The notes beneath the pieces are model-generated. The model was given only the letters and a program-made list of their open reading frames with translations, had not been told where the DNA came from and made no database searches. Positions 47,241 through 58,654 of a stretch of DNA of 64,000 nt are shown piece after piece. The stretch is taken from assembly GCA_029844215.1 (NCBI GenBank), contig JAQGDG010000265.1:150874-214873 (forward strand). The letters run 5' to 3'. The DNA comes from Przewalskia tangutica. Lineage: Eukaryota; Streptophyta; Magnoliopsida; Solanales; Solanaceae. The position numbers and the translations under genes are program-made. The stretch's first letter is position 1. Each line of letters opens with the position of its first letter.

Positions 47241-48253
47241 GATGGTTAAATGATCTTTGCGGGTGGATGGTCTGTTTTGATCATGAGCTTCTATTTTATA
47301 TTGTAAAGACACTATCTTTACTCTCATTGTTAGTAAGGCACAATGTGTTGTAATTTGATTATCATATATGTCCGGATTGGTTGTGTTACCCTATGGTCAT
47401 GCTTTTGTGATGTAGGATTCCACGGCGCGAGATATATATGTGTTGTGTATGTACGCCCGGCGGTGAGGTGGATGCCAGGCGCGTCACATGGTTATATTTA
47501 CACTTATAGCTATCGGCTTGGTGATAGGGGGTTCCACGGACACGCTTTGATATTTGTGTGACTTGATCGCGTCCCAGATTGGGCCGGGTAGTATATGCGC
47601 CCTCCTTAAAGGGCCGGATTGTACTTATGAAAGGTAAGTAAGTTATATAGAAATGAACTTAATGATTTTTCCTAATCATGTGCGTAAGAATGTGACTATA
47701 ACCTTTATTGAAAATGGGAAAAGATACTGATGTTAAATTAAGTTCATAAGTGGTAATGACACGGCAGGATCTGGTATGTACTTTTTATACTGACCGCCAT
47801 TCTTTTATCAGATTATAGTCTGCTTATCGACGTTATTTTCTGTTCCATATTTTTGTTGTTATTTCTTGACCCCCAAGAGTGCGTTCATGCCCGCAGTTTT
47901 AGGTACCAGTTGGTGATCCTTGCTCATAGGATCTCGATTGATTTTGAAAAGCTCCATTTGCTCCGAGGCTTATCTCTTGCGTACGTTTCCCGAGGTAGTA
48001 GATTCATGTATATTCGGGGTATGGCGGGCCTGTCCACCACGCTTGATTGTTATTCCTAGAGGTCCGTATTCACATATGTGGTTGGTAAGAACCGAGATGT
48101 ACTTTGATTATGTTTATATTATGGAAGGCACTGATCGGCTAGCTGTGACATTTTACTTACACACGTGTTTAGTTGTGTATGTTCACGCTATTCTCTCGAT
48201 GTATACCGAACGGGTGCCCGGTAGGGCACCGCGCCTCGGGTCGGGTCGTGACA

Positions 48254-50750
48254 ACCGCCGCCATTCGGGACGCGATAATGTCATATAGTCTGCCCATAAA
48301 GGTATCTTTGCCGCCCATTTCGGGACGCGATAATATCATATAGTCCGCCCATAAAGGTATCTTTGCCCGACCCATTTCGACGCGATAATGTCATATAGTC
48401 TGCCCATAAAGGTATATCGCCCGACCCATTTCGACGCGATAATGTCATATAAAATCCGAATTTAACCCAACGTCTACGACCTCTACTCCTTTAGAAAGAC
48501 TCTTTTTCAAATACAACTTCCCGGATACTAACAACTATAGTATCAAGTCATATCTACCTTTCAAGACAAGTCACAATACCTTTTAGAAATACAATTACTA
48601 CTTCTAAATCAAGTGACTTCTTCTTAAAAACCTTAAGCAATTTGGTACCTTTAAAACAATTTGCCTTCTTTATTTCAAATCATTTTGCTTACATTCTTCG
48701 AGAAAACCATTCTTTTAATCTTCCATAAAGTTGTTATAACCAACTTCCCATAAAGCCGTTATAACTCATTATGTCTTAGACAAATTCATTCCTTTTATAA
48801 CCAAGAGACTTATACTTTCAAATCAAATCACATAGCTTTCAAAATACTTCAAGTCTCTTAACTTTTAAGAAAACAAGTTTCAAAGTCTTAAAAACTTCAT
48901 ACGTAAACTCTTTTAAATTAAGTAACATATACTTTAGTGCGTTGTGAATATACTTATTTATAACGATCTTATTCAAGTAGCCATGATCTAGAAAATGTAA
49001 TACAATTTTGTCTTATCTTAGCTTCTATGCAGATGGAGAATTCTACTTGTTTTAATATAATTAATTGTCATTACGTCATCCTTTATTAACGCTGCAAAGG
49101 CTTGTTCGATACTTATTCTCATTCGTGTCGTAAATTAGCCAAGTCAACTCGACTCCAAATACTTCATAACGACTCTTACCAACATCCCCCATAAGACTTG
49201 GTAAGAACTTAGGATTTCTTAGGCGTAGCTTTTACATAGAGTAAATCAACATAACTACCTCTTAGCTTCTAAGAGTAGACGAAATCATGAAATACTACTA
49301 CATGTATATTTCATACATAGAATCATGCCAAAGGAAGGAAGAGGTTCACATACCTCGCGACGATTATCGACAAGTAGCAAAATGCTCCAAAGTACTTCAA
49401 CCTTGATAGCTATTTCATCCTCCAAGTAGGATACGCTATACTTAGTACTTCAACCTATAATGGCCACAATACGTCCATTAACTTCTTACTTCAAACGTAG
49501 AATATCCTATGTGCTAAGTCACTAAATTCTACGGAAAATCGGACAGCACTTCCTTTGTTTCTACATACTTTGCCACCTTTTTCAAGGCTGAATTCAATAA
49601 CCAAACACGCCACATTTAAGGCCCAATCAATGCAACCAACAATAGGGGATTACACGCCTACTAGACGTGTAAAATTCCGCCCCACAAACGATATCAAACT
49701 AATACAACTACTAGGCCAATTCGGCAAACTTGAGGCACTATTACATCAATTCTTATCCAATTCCCATTTCAATCCCAATTGTTAGCATAACATGATATCA
49801 AGTCGCAATCGATTATACTACTATAATCTTCAAGTAAGTAACATGCGATGATTCTAGTAAACGACCAAATTGTAATCCAACTTCACACGACTTACATTAC
49901 ATTTCGGATTTTTAAGGCTACAAGCAATCCATAATACTTATAAACTTCAACACATATACTTCATGCTAGCAACATGTAAAGCTAACAACAATATAAATAA
50001 TCTTGTAACACTTTTTTAGAGACAAGATTATACCTCAACGAATCTTAATCCAACTCCAAATCCGAAGTCGCTCCCTTAGCAACTTAGAGCCTCTTCAAGA
50101 CACTTCAATCCGCTACTTGAGACCCTTAGAACAATACCAACTAATTTCCTTCAAACTTCCAAACAAAACCTAGAAAGCAACTAGGTTTTCACCTTGCGAC
50201 TAATACGAAAACTATCTTTTTTCGAGATTTTTCTATTGATATACACTTACAATACACTCAAGAACCTTGGTTTAAAGTGGGGAGCTTAATGAACAAGAAA
50301 CAAATTTTTTTCTTTTTCTTAGAGAGTGAACCCGAGAGCTAGTAGCTCTTGCTCTCAAATTTTCTTGAAATTTTTCTAAGTGTTGGACTATGTCTTGCTA
50401 CTAGTAGTATTATAAAGGGACATGGAGGGTCAATATGTAAACAAATGGGTGGTTTGGATGTGGTCTTACAAAATATCAAGACTTTGTGGACCCTTTGACT
50501 TAGTCAATTCTCTCAAGCTCACAACTTGCAAGACTTGTCATCCTACAAAGGTCAAATGACCCTTAATCCCTTGCTTAAAATCGTCCAAGGCTCCATAAGG
50601 GGGTGACACGTGTCGCCCTTCCATTCGTCAAATATTACGTTTTCCGACAATTTCATAATTCCGATAAATTTTTACAAGCCTCAAATCTTAACACTTGTGA
50701 GTTCTTACGTACGTTCTTAAACCATGTCCTATAAAATACGGGGTGTAACA
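48254..50750 (-). mobile_element. Solo LTR F, right segment
   Basis: Begins with four more copies of the 53-bp repeat (48269, 48324, 48379 and 48433), then the usual LTR order in reverse, a GACACGTGTC palindrome at 50605-50614 and the LTR start GGGGTGTAACA at 50750. The open frame at 49555-49785 is chance. Confidence 0.92.
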
Positions 50751-50755
50751 AGACC

Positions 50756-51328
50756 GGTTGCGTTACATCTATTTGCTCTTGTTTATGTTGTGGCACCGTG
50801 TGCAGTTAATTGGTTTTTTTCATACATATTTATGGATTTGTTTTGGAAATGTTATGATTTCATTACAGTACTTTACAGTTTCACATACTTGGTACCTGTT
50901 GTACTGACCTCCTTCGGGGGGCTGCGTTCATGCCGCAGGTAGAGGTACTCCGGTTGTTGATCCTCGCTCCTAGGATCACCGTTCTGCTTTTGGGAAAGCC
51001 CCGTTTCTCCGGAGGCTTATCTTTTGGTATGATTTCCCTGTCATTGTAGGTTTATGTACATTCAGGGGTATGGCGGGGCCCTGTCCCGTCATAGTTGTTA
51101 TAAACTCTTAGAGGTCTGTAGTCCTGCTGTAAATGGGGTTTGTAAAGGATGTAACTGTCAGACTTTAATTTATATATACATGCTGAAAGGCAACTTTTTC
51201 TTGGTTAGACTGTTTCTCATTTTACATTGTTCTATGTTTGTAAGTTTATATTCCGCTGATTACTCTGATGTATATCTACTTGGGTGCCCGGGTAAGGCAC
51301 GATCACGGGCCAGAGGCGGGTCGTGACA
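50756..51328 (+). mobile_element. Element E, 5' LTR right segment
   Basis: Completes the LTR begun at 28092. It holds the hairpin ATGGCGGG...CCCGTCAT at 51070-51092 and ends GCGGGTCGTGACA. Confidence 0.92.
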
Positions 51329-51332
51329 AAAG

Positions 51333-51344
51333 TGGTATCAGAGC
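51333..51344 (+). other. Primer binding site of element E
   Basis: TGGTATCAGAGC, exact complement to initiator-Met tRNA 3' end, four bases after the LTR. Confidence 0.95.
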
Positions 51345-51534
51345 AGTTAATCCTCGGAAAGTGTCTACAGACCGTATCTATTAGAGTCTTGATTATCGGC
51401 GTATTGTGCACCACACCTATAATCAGGAGGCTACATGATATTTAGGATTGGGTTCCATTCTTCTCACTCTGAGATCGTGCCTTCGAGCTGTATTATAAGT
51501 TGGACTCCTTCTGACACATTCTTATGTACCAGTT

Positions 51535-52710
51535 ATGCCTCCACGCAAGGCAACCCGGGCCCAGAAGGGCAAGGCAGCTGAGGGATCTGCTAGTAGGACG
51601 CAGAGGGTTACGAGGGCACAGGCCCAGTCTTTACCTGAGGTGATGCTACAGACGACGAGTTCCACGACACCACCGGCCCCAGCAGAGTTTAGAGCCGCAG
51701 CAGTGGCTACTGAGACCACGGTACCTGAGCCTCCAGTCCCACAGCCAGGAGCAGAGGATATGGGTTACAAGGAGATGGCCCAATTATTAGCCAGGATCGT
51801 GGCCAGGCATGAAGATAGAGCGGAGACAGTTCCGGTGTACCGTAGTTCACCCCAATCGATAACGAGACTTCGGGACTTTTGAGTTGCAGACACCGAGTTC
51901 TATGGGTCGAGGATCGATGATCCTCGGGAGTTTATCAAGCGATTCAGTGGATCATGAGAGTGATCAAGGCCTCGGAGACCGAGTCGGTAGTATTGGGTTC
52001 ACATCAACTGCGTGACACTGTAGTCGACTGGTTTGATTCATGGGAGCTGTCCCGGGGAGAGTATGCGCTTCCAGTTGTTTGGGACGAGTTCTCAGAGGTG
52101 TTTCTTAGCCACTTCTTGCCTCCGCAGATGAGGAGAGCACGGGCCGATAGGTTTCTGATGTTGAGACAGAGCGGGCGGACGATCCGGGAGTACAACGTAG
52201 AGTTTGACTCGTTGGCTCGGTACGTCCCCGCGTTAGTAGCAGACATGGAGGACAGAGTGCACCGCTATGTCACAGGGCTCGATGATTATTTGGTCGAGGG
52301 TTGCTCGGGTGTAGCTCTTTAGTCGGGCATGGACATTGCCCACATGCAGGCTTATGCACTTGGGTGTGAGGAACGTAGAGGTCGACGGATTGACAGATAT
52401 CAGCAGAAGAAGGCTAGGACGGCAGGGTCTTTTGGTAGCTCTCGGGGCGGACGGCCTCAGCATCAGACTATATTTGCACCTCAGCCGGCTCAGAGCGCTT
52501 CTCCACCGTCTTCAGGACATCCAGAGTATTCGGGCGGTCGAGCCCGGTGGCTTCGAGCTTCCGAGCGAGGATACTAACCGTCGAGATCACCTCCTCTCGG
52601 TGTGCCGTGCGGTAGATCCCATTCACAGAGTTGTGGTGATACCTGGGAGCTTGTTACACTTGTGGCCAGCGAGGTCATATTTGAACTGTCCACAGCAGGC
52701 GGTGCAGATG
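51535..52710 (+). pseudogene. gag: Element E gag (Tekay/Del-like), lightly damaged
   Basis: Particle protein of a Ty3/gypsy element, the best preserved gag here. The start ATG at 51535 opens MPPRKATRAQKGKAAEGSAS; an Ala/Pro/Gln-rich N-terminal part runs to 51882. After a frameshift, 51954-52322 gives the capsid core: MRVIKASETESVVLGSHQLR, WFDSWELSRGE, WDEFSEVFLSHFLPPQMRRA, REYNVEFDSLARYVPALVAD, VHRYVTGLDDYLVEGC. A TAG at 52320 replaces the CAG found in element G, an in-frame stop consistent with C-to-T change; the same frame then continues from 52329 (MDIAHMQAYALGCEERR). A CX2CX4HX4C zinc knuckle (CYTCGQRGHI, then NC) is recognisable at about 52652-52695 across a one-base shift. Not functional as written; some damage may be sequencing error. 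Confidence 0.88.
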
Positions 52711-52839
52711 GTAGGGTTCAGCCTGACGGTCTTCGCCTGGTCTTCATCTCCTACGATTACTCGCCCCGAGGCAGGTGCTCATGGACCAGTGTCGCGGCAG
52801 AGGTCGTGGCAAGGTCCCGATTCAGATCCTCGTAACCGC

Positions 52840-53334
52840 ATTTATGCCATGTCCGGCCGCCAGACGGAGGCGTCACCTGATGTCGTCACAGTACATTATT
52901 GGTTTCATGTTGTAGCGTGTATGCCTTGATAGATCCGGGTTCTACCTTGTCCTATATATCTCCTCATATTGCTAGTAGGATAGGATAGATCCCGAGTCCA
53001 TAGACCCTTTTGAGGTAGCTACGCGCAGTGATTCGATGGTAGGCCGGGTATATAGGGCTTGCCCAGTGACTATATATAGTCGTCAGACCCTAGCCAACTT
53101 GATAGAGTTGGATATGACAGACTTTGACGTGATTATGAGTATGGATTGGTTAGCTTTTTGCTACGCCAATGTGGACTGTAGGGAGAGATTGGTACGGTTC
53201 GGTTCTGGGAGCCGTTATCGAGTGGGACGGAACACGTGTCGCCGAGGGTAGGTTTATTTATTACCTCGGAGGCTAGGAAGATGGTGCGCAGGGATATATT
53301 TACCATCTCATTCGGTATTTGATAATCGGAGGTG
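52840..53334 (+). pseudogene. pol: Element E protease (retropepsin), cut by element G
   Basis: Follows gag. About 52929-52965 encodes LIDPGSTLSYIS, with the DPGS form of the aspartic protease active-site turn. Further on come VYRACPVTIYSRQTLANLIE (about 53048) and DMTDFDVIMSMDWLAFCYAN, the second conserved block before the substrate flap region (open frame 53036-53251). Frameshifts occur between and after these. The last recognisable part (53250-53334) resembles the RGRFISYLEARKM...YIYHLIR linker leading to RT. The coding sequence stops at 53334 where LTR G begins and picks up at 61984. Confidence 0.85.
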
Positions 53335-56300
53335 TGTTCTTTATACCCGTATTTCCGCAGTATGTGCGTATGGACGTCGTCTGAAATTTGAGCCTTAAGT
53401 TAGGCATTGGATTCGAAATTTGGGCGCAAGTGCCGATTAGAGTCGTTTTCGACTAAACGCGTTTCCACTTACGTTGGAGAAATTCCGGCTATGTCATTTA
53501 GTATTTTGCGGATTTTTCCGAGGCGGAACATTTTTGGACTAACGAGGGTGACACTTGTCACCTCATAGAACGGCAAAGAGGAGGCTTGGCCTTGGCCGAT
53601 TGGTCCCTCCTTGTGCCTTGCTTTGTGGCTTGTTTTGTGGAGTATTTGTGGAGTGTTTTGTGGGTGCACTTGGCTTGATCTTGGCCTTACACTTGCCTTG
53701 CACATGGCTTGATCTTGGCCATTGGTTGGCCTTTGGTTTTGCTATAAATACCCCCTCTCTTTGAAGACTTCTTCATCCACTCTTCACTTGCCTAAGTCTC
53801 TGAGAACCCTCCTCCCTCTTGTTGACTCTGCGTCCAAGAGCCCCTCTCCCCTTGTGAAGGCCTTTTGGCCAAACCTTCCCTTTGTGAGCCTAAAGCCGAG
53901 AACACCCCTAAGCCCTTAGGGTGTTGTTCTCGTGTGGTACACTTCAGTGGTATTGAAATACTCCTCCAAGTATTGTTATAATGCCCAAAATACCTTAGCC
54001 TTATACCTTGTAGTATTCCAAAGTTACCTCTATACGTAGAGTCCGGAAATACTACCTTTTGTCCTTTTAGTCTCAAACCGAAACCCTAAGGAAACCTTCA
54101 CTGTTGGTTGAAGTTTTGGAGTAGAAGTTGGTTAGAACTTCTAAGGGTTGTTGAGCGGATTGGAGCACTCGGAGTAGGAGCTAAACCTTGCTCAGGAGCG
54201 ACTTTAAACTCGGATAATTTTTGGGCTTATCGAGGTAAATATCTTGTCCCCCTATTGTAATTGGAAATTACATAAGTGTTGAAATATAGTGTTGTATACT
54301 ATATATAGAATCAACGTAGTTGTTGCAATGTCTTTTGACTTAAGCCCAAGAATAAAGAATCAATCTGAATCGTAATTACATAGAATTTATATTCAGACAT
54401 GAGACTTGTGTAGTATTACCGAATAAGAGAATTATGCGCGTCAGGTTAGGCGTGTTAGCCCGCAGTTGGCTTGTAGCCGAGCCTCGATAGAGGAGTTTTA
54501 CGCCGCTATGGCGGAGAGCGCGAATTTTTCGTAATGTTCTACGTTAAGATCTAGATTTTTAATAAGCGCGCGTGGCCTTATAGGTTGAAGTGCTACGTGT
54601 GACGTAATCTTACGGACTAAGGAGTAGCCGACGGTTTGAGGTACTCGGAGCGTTTTGCTATTAGTCGATAATCGCCGCGGTATGTGAACCTCTTCCTATC
54701 TCTTAGCATGATATGTGTGAACTATGTAGTACAGTGACGCATACGTGTTAACCGTGTTTGATTGTTCTAAAAACATAAAGTGTTATAACGGCTTTATGGG
54801 AAGTTGGTTATACTTGACTTTATGTAGGTAAGAAAATACTTTGTGGTTTTAAAGGTAATCGATGTGAATTATATCGGCTAGTTATAATAAAGAACTTGAT
54901 GTATTTCAAAGATTTATAATCGTTTTGAAGGAAGAGTAACACTTGGTTTTAAAGGTTTTAAAAAGAGTTATACTAGCTTTACGGGAGTTAGGTATAATGT
55001 CTTAAGAGAGGTAAAGAAAATGGTTTACTAATGTTAGAAGTTAAGAGACTTGATCTTATAAGATAAGAGACTTAACTTATTTGTTTTAATGTGAATGTTT
55101 GTGTGAAACCTCGTTCGTGAGTAATGAGTACTTGGTTTTATTTAAAGGATAATGTTTTACCGATTTGAAATCGAATGTGTATCGACAGGACCAACTGCAG
55201 GCGTTAATAAAGGAAAATGTATTGAATAATGATGAATTGTATTAAAACCGCAGAAACCTCCATCTGCATAGAAACTAAGAGACAAAATGATATTACATTT
55301 TCTAGATCATGGCTGTAATAAGAATGTTGTAAACAAGAACAACTACTACTCACGTGAGACATATATTACCCAATTGTTCTAAAAGAAATCAAGTGATTAA
55401 GTTTATGAACTATGAAACCATTTGAAAATGAGGTTGAGTAATTGAAACTAGGCAAACCGGAACTTAGGAAAGAATGTTGTTACTTGATTTTAAAAAGGAA
55501 TGGGGTGGTCATTCTAATACTACGTATCGGGTGACTTTGATAAAAGTAATGGATCTCTTTAAAGAATTTAACGACGTAGTACTTGTGAGTTAAAACCGGA
55601 CTTTGGCTTAAAATGAAGCGTACTGAGTGATGTGAAACACTTACGCTTTTGATGATAGCCTTTGTTGTTGTGCAAGTGTGGTGTTTCGTTACCGTCTCGA
55701 TAGAGGCCGTTGACCGTTGAGGTTTCTTCACTCGCACAGGTATCCGTAGTCACTTCTCGCACTTGCCGTGACGACCGTGTTTTGGTTGCATTGTATTATT
55801 GGTACAGTCGGATCTCGTAGTTATACTTATCTGTCACGGTTTTATAACACATTGGGACATGGTGTTCATGTATAATCCTTGGTATGGTTATATCATAAAT
55901 CACGCGATGAGGAAGAAATTCCACTGCACGAGTGATAATTTGGAGGCGTGAGTCCCCGCTTGATATAATCGTTATATGTTATATATCGTAGTTTGGTCAT
56001 CATACATGTCTCCTGCTTTATATAGACTATTATGATTTCATTTACTGATTTCTGATTTCACATGCTCGTACTGTTGCATCGACCTCCTTGAGGCCGCGTT
56101 CACGCCGCAGTAAAAGGTACATCGATTGTCGATCCTCGCTATAGGATCACATTCGGCGTGTTGGGAAGCTCCGTTTCTCGGAGGCTTATCTTTTAGTATA
56201 TGTTCCCAGTTATAGGTTCTTGTACATTCGTGGTATGGCGGGCCCTGTCCGTCATAGTTGTTGTAAATCTTAGAGTCCAGAATCCCATGTGGGCAGGGGT

Positions 56301-56475
56301 TGTAAAAGGATTAAAGCTGTCGGGTTTTATGTATATCAAGGCAATCGTTTTGGTTGCTTTGTTATTTATCATGTCTCTCATTCATGTTTAAAGTTTTTAT
56401 TTCCTGGTTTTCTCGATGTTGTATCGCTAGGGTGCGGGGTAAGGCACGATCACGCCCGATTTTCGGGGTGTGACA
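53335..56475 (+). mobile_element. Element G, 5' LTR (3.1 kb)
   Basis: Starts near TGTTCTTTATACCCGTATTTCC (a worn TGTTATACCCCG) and ends TTTCGGGGTGTGACA, followed by a damaged primer site. It matches 58655-61983. Left flank AGGTG (53330-53334) compares with ATGTG (61984-61988), a probable duplication with one mismatch. Protein continuity of E across the insert supports this boundary. Confidence 0.85.
53743..53750 (+). promoter_or_regulatory. TATA box of element G 5' LTR
   Basis: TATAAATA in TTGCTATAAATACCCCCTCT with GAAGACTTCTTCATCCAC downstream. Confidence 0.76.
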
Positions 56476-56477
56476 AA

Positions 56478-56490
56478 GTAGTATCGAGCG
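56478..56490 (+). other. Primer binding site of element G (damaged)
   Basis: AGTAGTATCGAGC in place of TGGTATCAGAGC, just after the LTR end; the leader after it (ATTAATCCTGAAAGTGTCTG) matches E and N. Confidence 0.72.
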
Positions 56491-56665
56491 ATTAATCCTG
56501 AAAGTGTCTGACCGTGTCTAGTAAGTCTTGATTATCGGTGTGTTGTGCACCACATCTATAATCGTGAGGCTATAGGACATTTAGGATTGGTTTCATTCTT
56601 CTCATTCGAGATCGCGCCTTAGCCGTGTGATAAGATCGACCCTCCGACGTGTTTCGTTTTACCGC

Positions 56666-57743
56666 TATGCCTCTGCGAAGGCAACCCGCCCGAAGGGCAA
56701 GGCATGAGGATCTCATGAGTAGAGCAACGGCAGAGACCACAAGACGAGCCTCCAGCCCCGCACCGGCGAGCGGGAGATGAGTTAAGGCGAGCTGGCCCGA
56801 TTAATGGCCGTGGTCAGGCCGACTTGAGGATAGGTCGACGCAGCAGCCAGCTGGCACCGCGGTTCACCCTAGATCGATAGTTCGAGGCTACGGATTTTCT
56901 CGAGTTGTAGGCGCGAGTTTTATGGGTCGAGGCCTGAGGATGATCCGCAGGAGTTCATCCGACAGTTACAGCGGATCATGAGAGTGATCAAGGCATCGGA
57001 GATCGAGTCGGTGGCCCTAGGTTCACATCAACTGCGTGATACCAGCAATGATCGGTTTGATTCTTGAGCCGTCCAGGGGAGAGCATGCACTTCCAGCGGT
57101 ATGGAACGAGTTCTCAGAGGCCTTTCTTGCACATTTCTTGCCTCCCCAGATGAGGAGGGCTCGGGCCGACAGATTTTTGGTGTTACGGCAGAACGGGCGT
57201 ACGGTTCGGGAGTACAATGTGGAGTTTGACTCATTGGCCCGGTACGTCCCCGCGTTAGTAGCTAGTATGGAGGATCGAGTGCACCGATATGTTACAGGGC
57301 TCGATGATTGCCTTGCAGAGAGTTGTTCGGGTGTAGCTCTTCAGCCGGGCATGGACATTGCCCGCATGCAGGCGTATACACTTGGATGTGAGGAGCGGAT
57401 AAATCGACGGAATGACCAAGGTCAGCAGAAGAGGGCCAGAACAGCAGGGTCCTTTGGTGACTTTCGGAGGCGGACTGCCTCAATGCAAGCAGACCAGTTA
57501 TGCACTCCGCCAGTACAGAGTGGTCCTCCACAGTTTTCGGACCTTCGGATATTCAGAGCAGGTCGGGCTCCTGTGTTTCAGATTTTCGGGGAGCAGAGTG
57601 CTCGCCGGATGAAGTTGCCCTTGTCTCACTGTGGCTGTGGTGAAAGCTCCATAGGAGAGTGTCGTACTAACTGGAGATTGTTATTTTGCGCCAACCAAAT
57701 ATCCGGCAAGAGACCGTCAGACTGTGTAGCATCGGTAGGATAG
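56666..57743 (+). pseudogene. gag: Element G gag (core intact, N-terminus shifted)
   Basis: Gag of the same group as E. The ATG at 56666 opens MPLRR and soon shifts frame. An open frame at 57036-57743 (235 residues) carries the core without interruption: RGEHALPAVWNEFSEAFLAH, FLPPQMRRARADRFLVLRQN, REYNVEFDSLARYVPALVAS, VHRYVTGLDDCLAESC, then LQPGMDIARMQAYTLGCEER. The end reads SHCGCGESSIGECR and FCANQISGKRPSDC, a worn double zinc knuckle in the place expected. The N-terminal methionine of that frame (57036) lies inside the core and is not the true start. The gene ends VASVG without any protease following, so G is gag-only. It differs from N and B, whose gag lacks the core. Confidence 0.85.
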
Positions 57744-58645
57744 CAAGGACTACTAGGAGTTGCGGGTTCTTCACCTTCCGTAACTGAGCAGATGTTACAC
57801 CGGAAGGCCCCGGTAGAGGTCGCGGTGGGAGTTCCCAGTTTTAGCGGTCCTTTGAACCGCCTATTTTTTCAGGTATATCCTTAACCCTCTAGAGACTTAT
57901 ATTGTATTGATGTTGATGATGTGTTTAGTGTTATGTTCGGATAGCTTTGTGCAAAAATGTGATTTAGGAGCATGGTTGATGAAAAAGGGTAAGCCTGGGG
58001 GCATGGAAAGTGTGAACTTTAGGACATTTTATGTTGAGACCTTAAAAGTAAGGTCGTCTTGAGTAAAAGATTTATTTTTTATGTTTGACCTTTATCGTAT
58101 CGCGTAGTGTACGTGGGTTATAATTGTGATAAGTCCATGAGTAATGTGGATGGAAGTGGTAGCTTGCATGGCTTGAATAGGTAAGATTGTTTCCGGTCGG
58201 CGAGCAAGAGTTGGCGCGCGTTGGGGTCGGGTTGAGGACCATTTGCGGGTCAACCAGAACCCCGCTTGGGGTGGGGCGGTTCGTGGTCCCTCCGTGGTAG
58301 GGTCACGAGGTGCTAGGCCCAAGTTTAGATGACCATCGTATGAGTTCGTGGATGCGTTCGATCAGAATCGGTTCGTGAAGGCGGAATGGCCTTGGAAATC
58401 GAGGTTAGCGAGATTTGACCAAGTTTGGAGGTAGTGACTCCAAGGGTTGGAAACGTAAGCGCTGATGGTGTGGTGCGGATACTAGAACGAAGTTCGAAGT
58501 GTTCGTGACGGTACTACGAGAAAGGAGAAGTGAACGCGGTTTTTGTGGCCAGCGTGGCATGATTATTTTCGCACGATAGCGTTGGAAGACTATATCGACG
58601 CCGCTTGTTTTGAGACCTAGAAGGAACATTCGACGAATGTTTCTA
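57744..58645 (+). other. Element G, non-coding 3' region
   Basis: About 0.9 kb from gag end to polypurine tract without pol motifs. It shares with N the stretch around TTAACCCTCTAGAGA (57880), TAAGTCCATGAGTA (58132) and GGTCGGGTTGAGG to GGATGCGTTCGATCAG (58227-58365). It ends with the hairpin AACATTCG-A-CGAATGTT at 58625-58641. Confidence 0.72.
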
Positions 58646-58654
58646 AGGGAAGAA
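58646..58654 (+). other. Polypurine tract of element G
   Basis: AGGGAAGAA directly before TGTTATACC; shorter than in A and N. Confidence 0.83.

Larger units (their letters stand above)
45436..48253 (+). mobile_element. Solo LTR M, right segment
   Basis: Resumes M after N (GGACGTATTGTGACC...) and runs to the LTR terminus GGGTCGGGTCGTGACA at 48253. Carries 33-bp, 95-bp and CpG-rich repeats and the terminal hairpin region near 48018. No primer site follows, so M is a solo LTR (about 4.05 kb without N). Confidence 0.9.
30153..50755. repeat. AGACC target-site duplication around solo LTR F
   Basis: AGACC at 30153-30157 and 50751-50755. Removing everything between rejoins GGCCTAGAAAAGACC with GGTTGCGTTACATC, the order seen intact in solo LTR S at about 20494-20530. 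Confidence 0.93.

Noticed and set aside
31174..48258. Target duplication for solo LTR M
   Set aside because: Flanks TCTTC and ACCGC do not match; M is called from its two LTR termini only.
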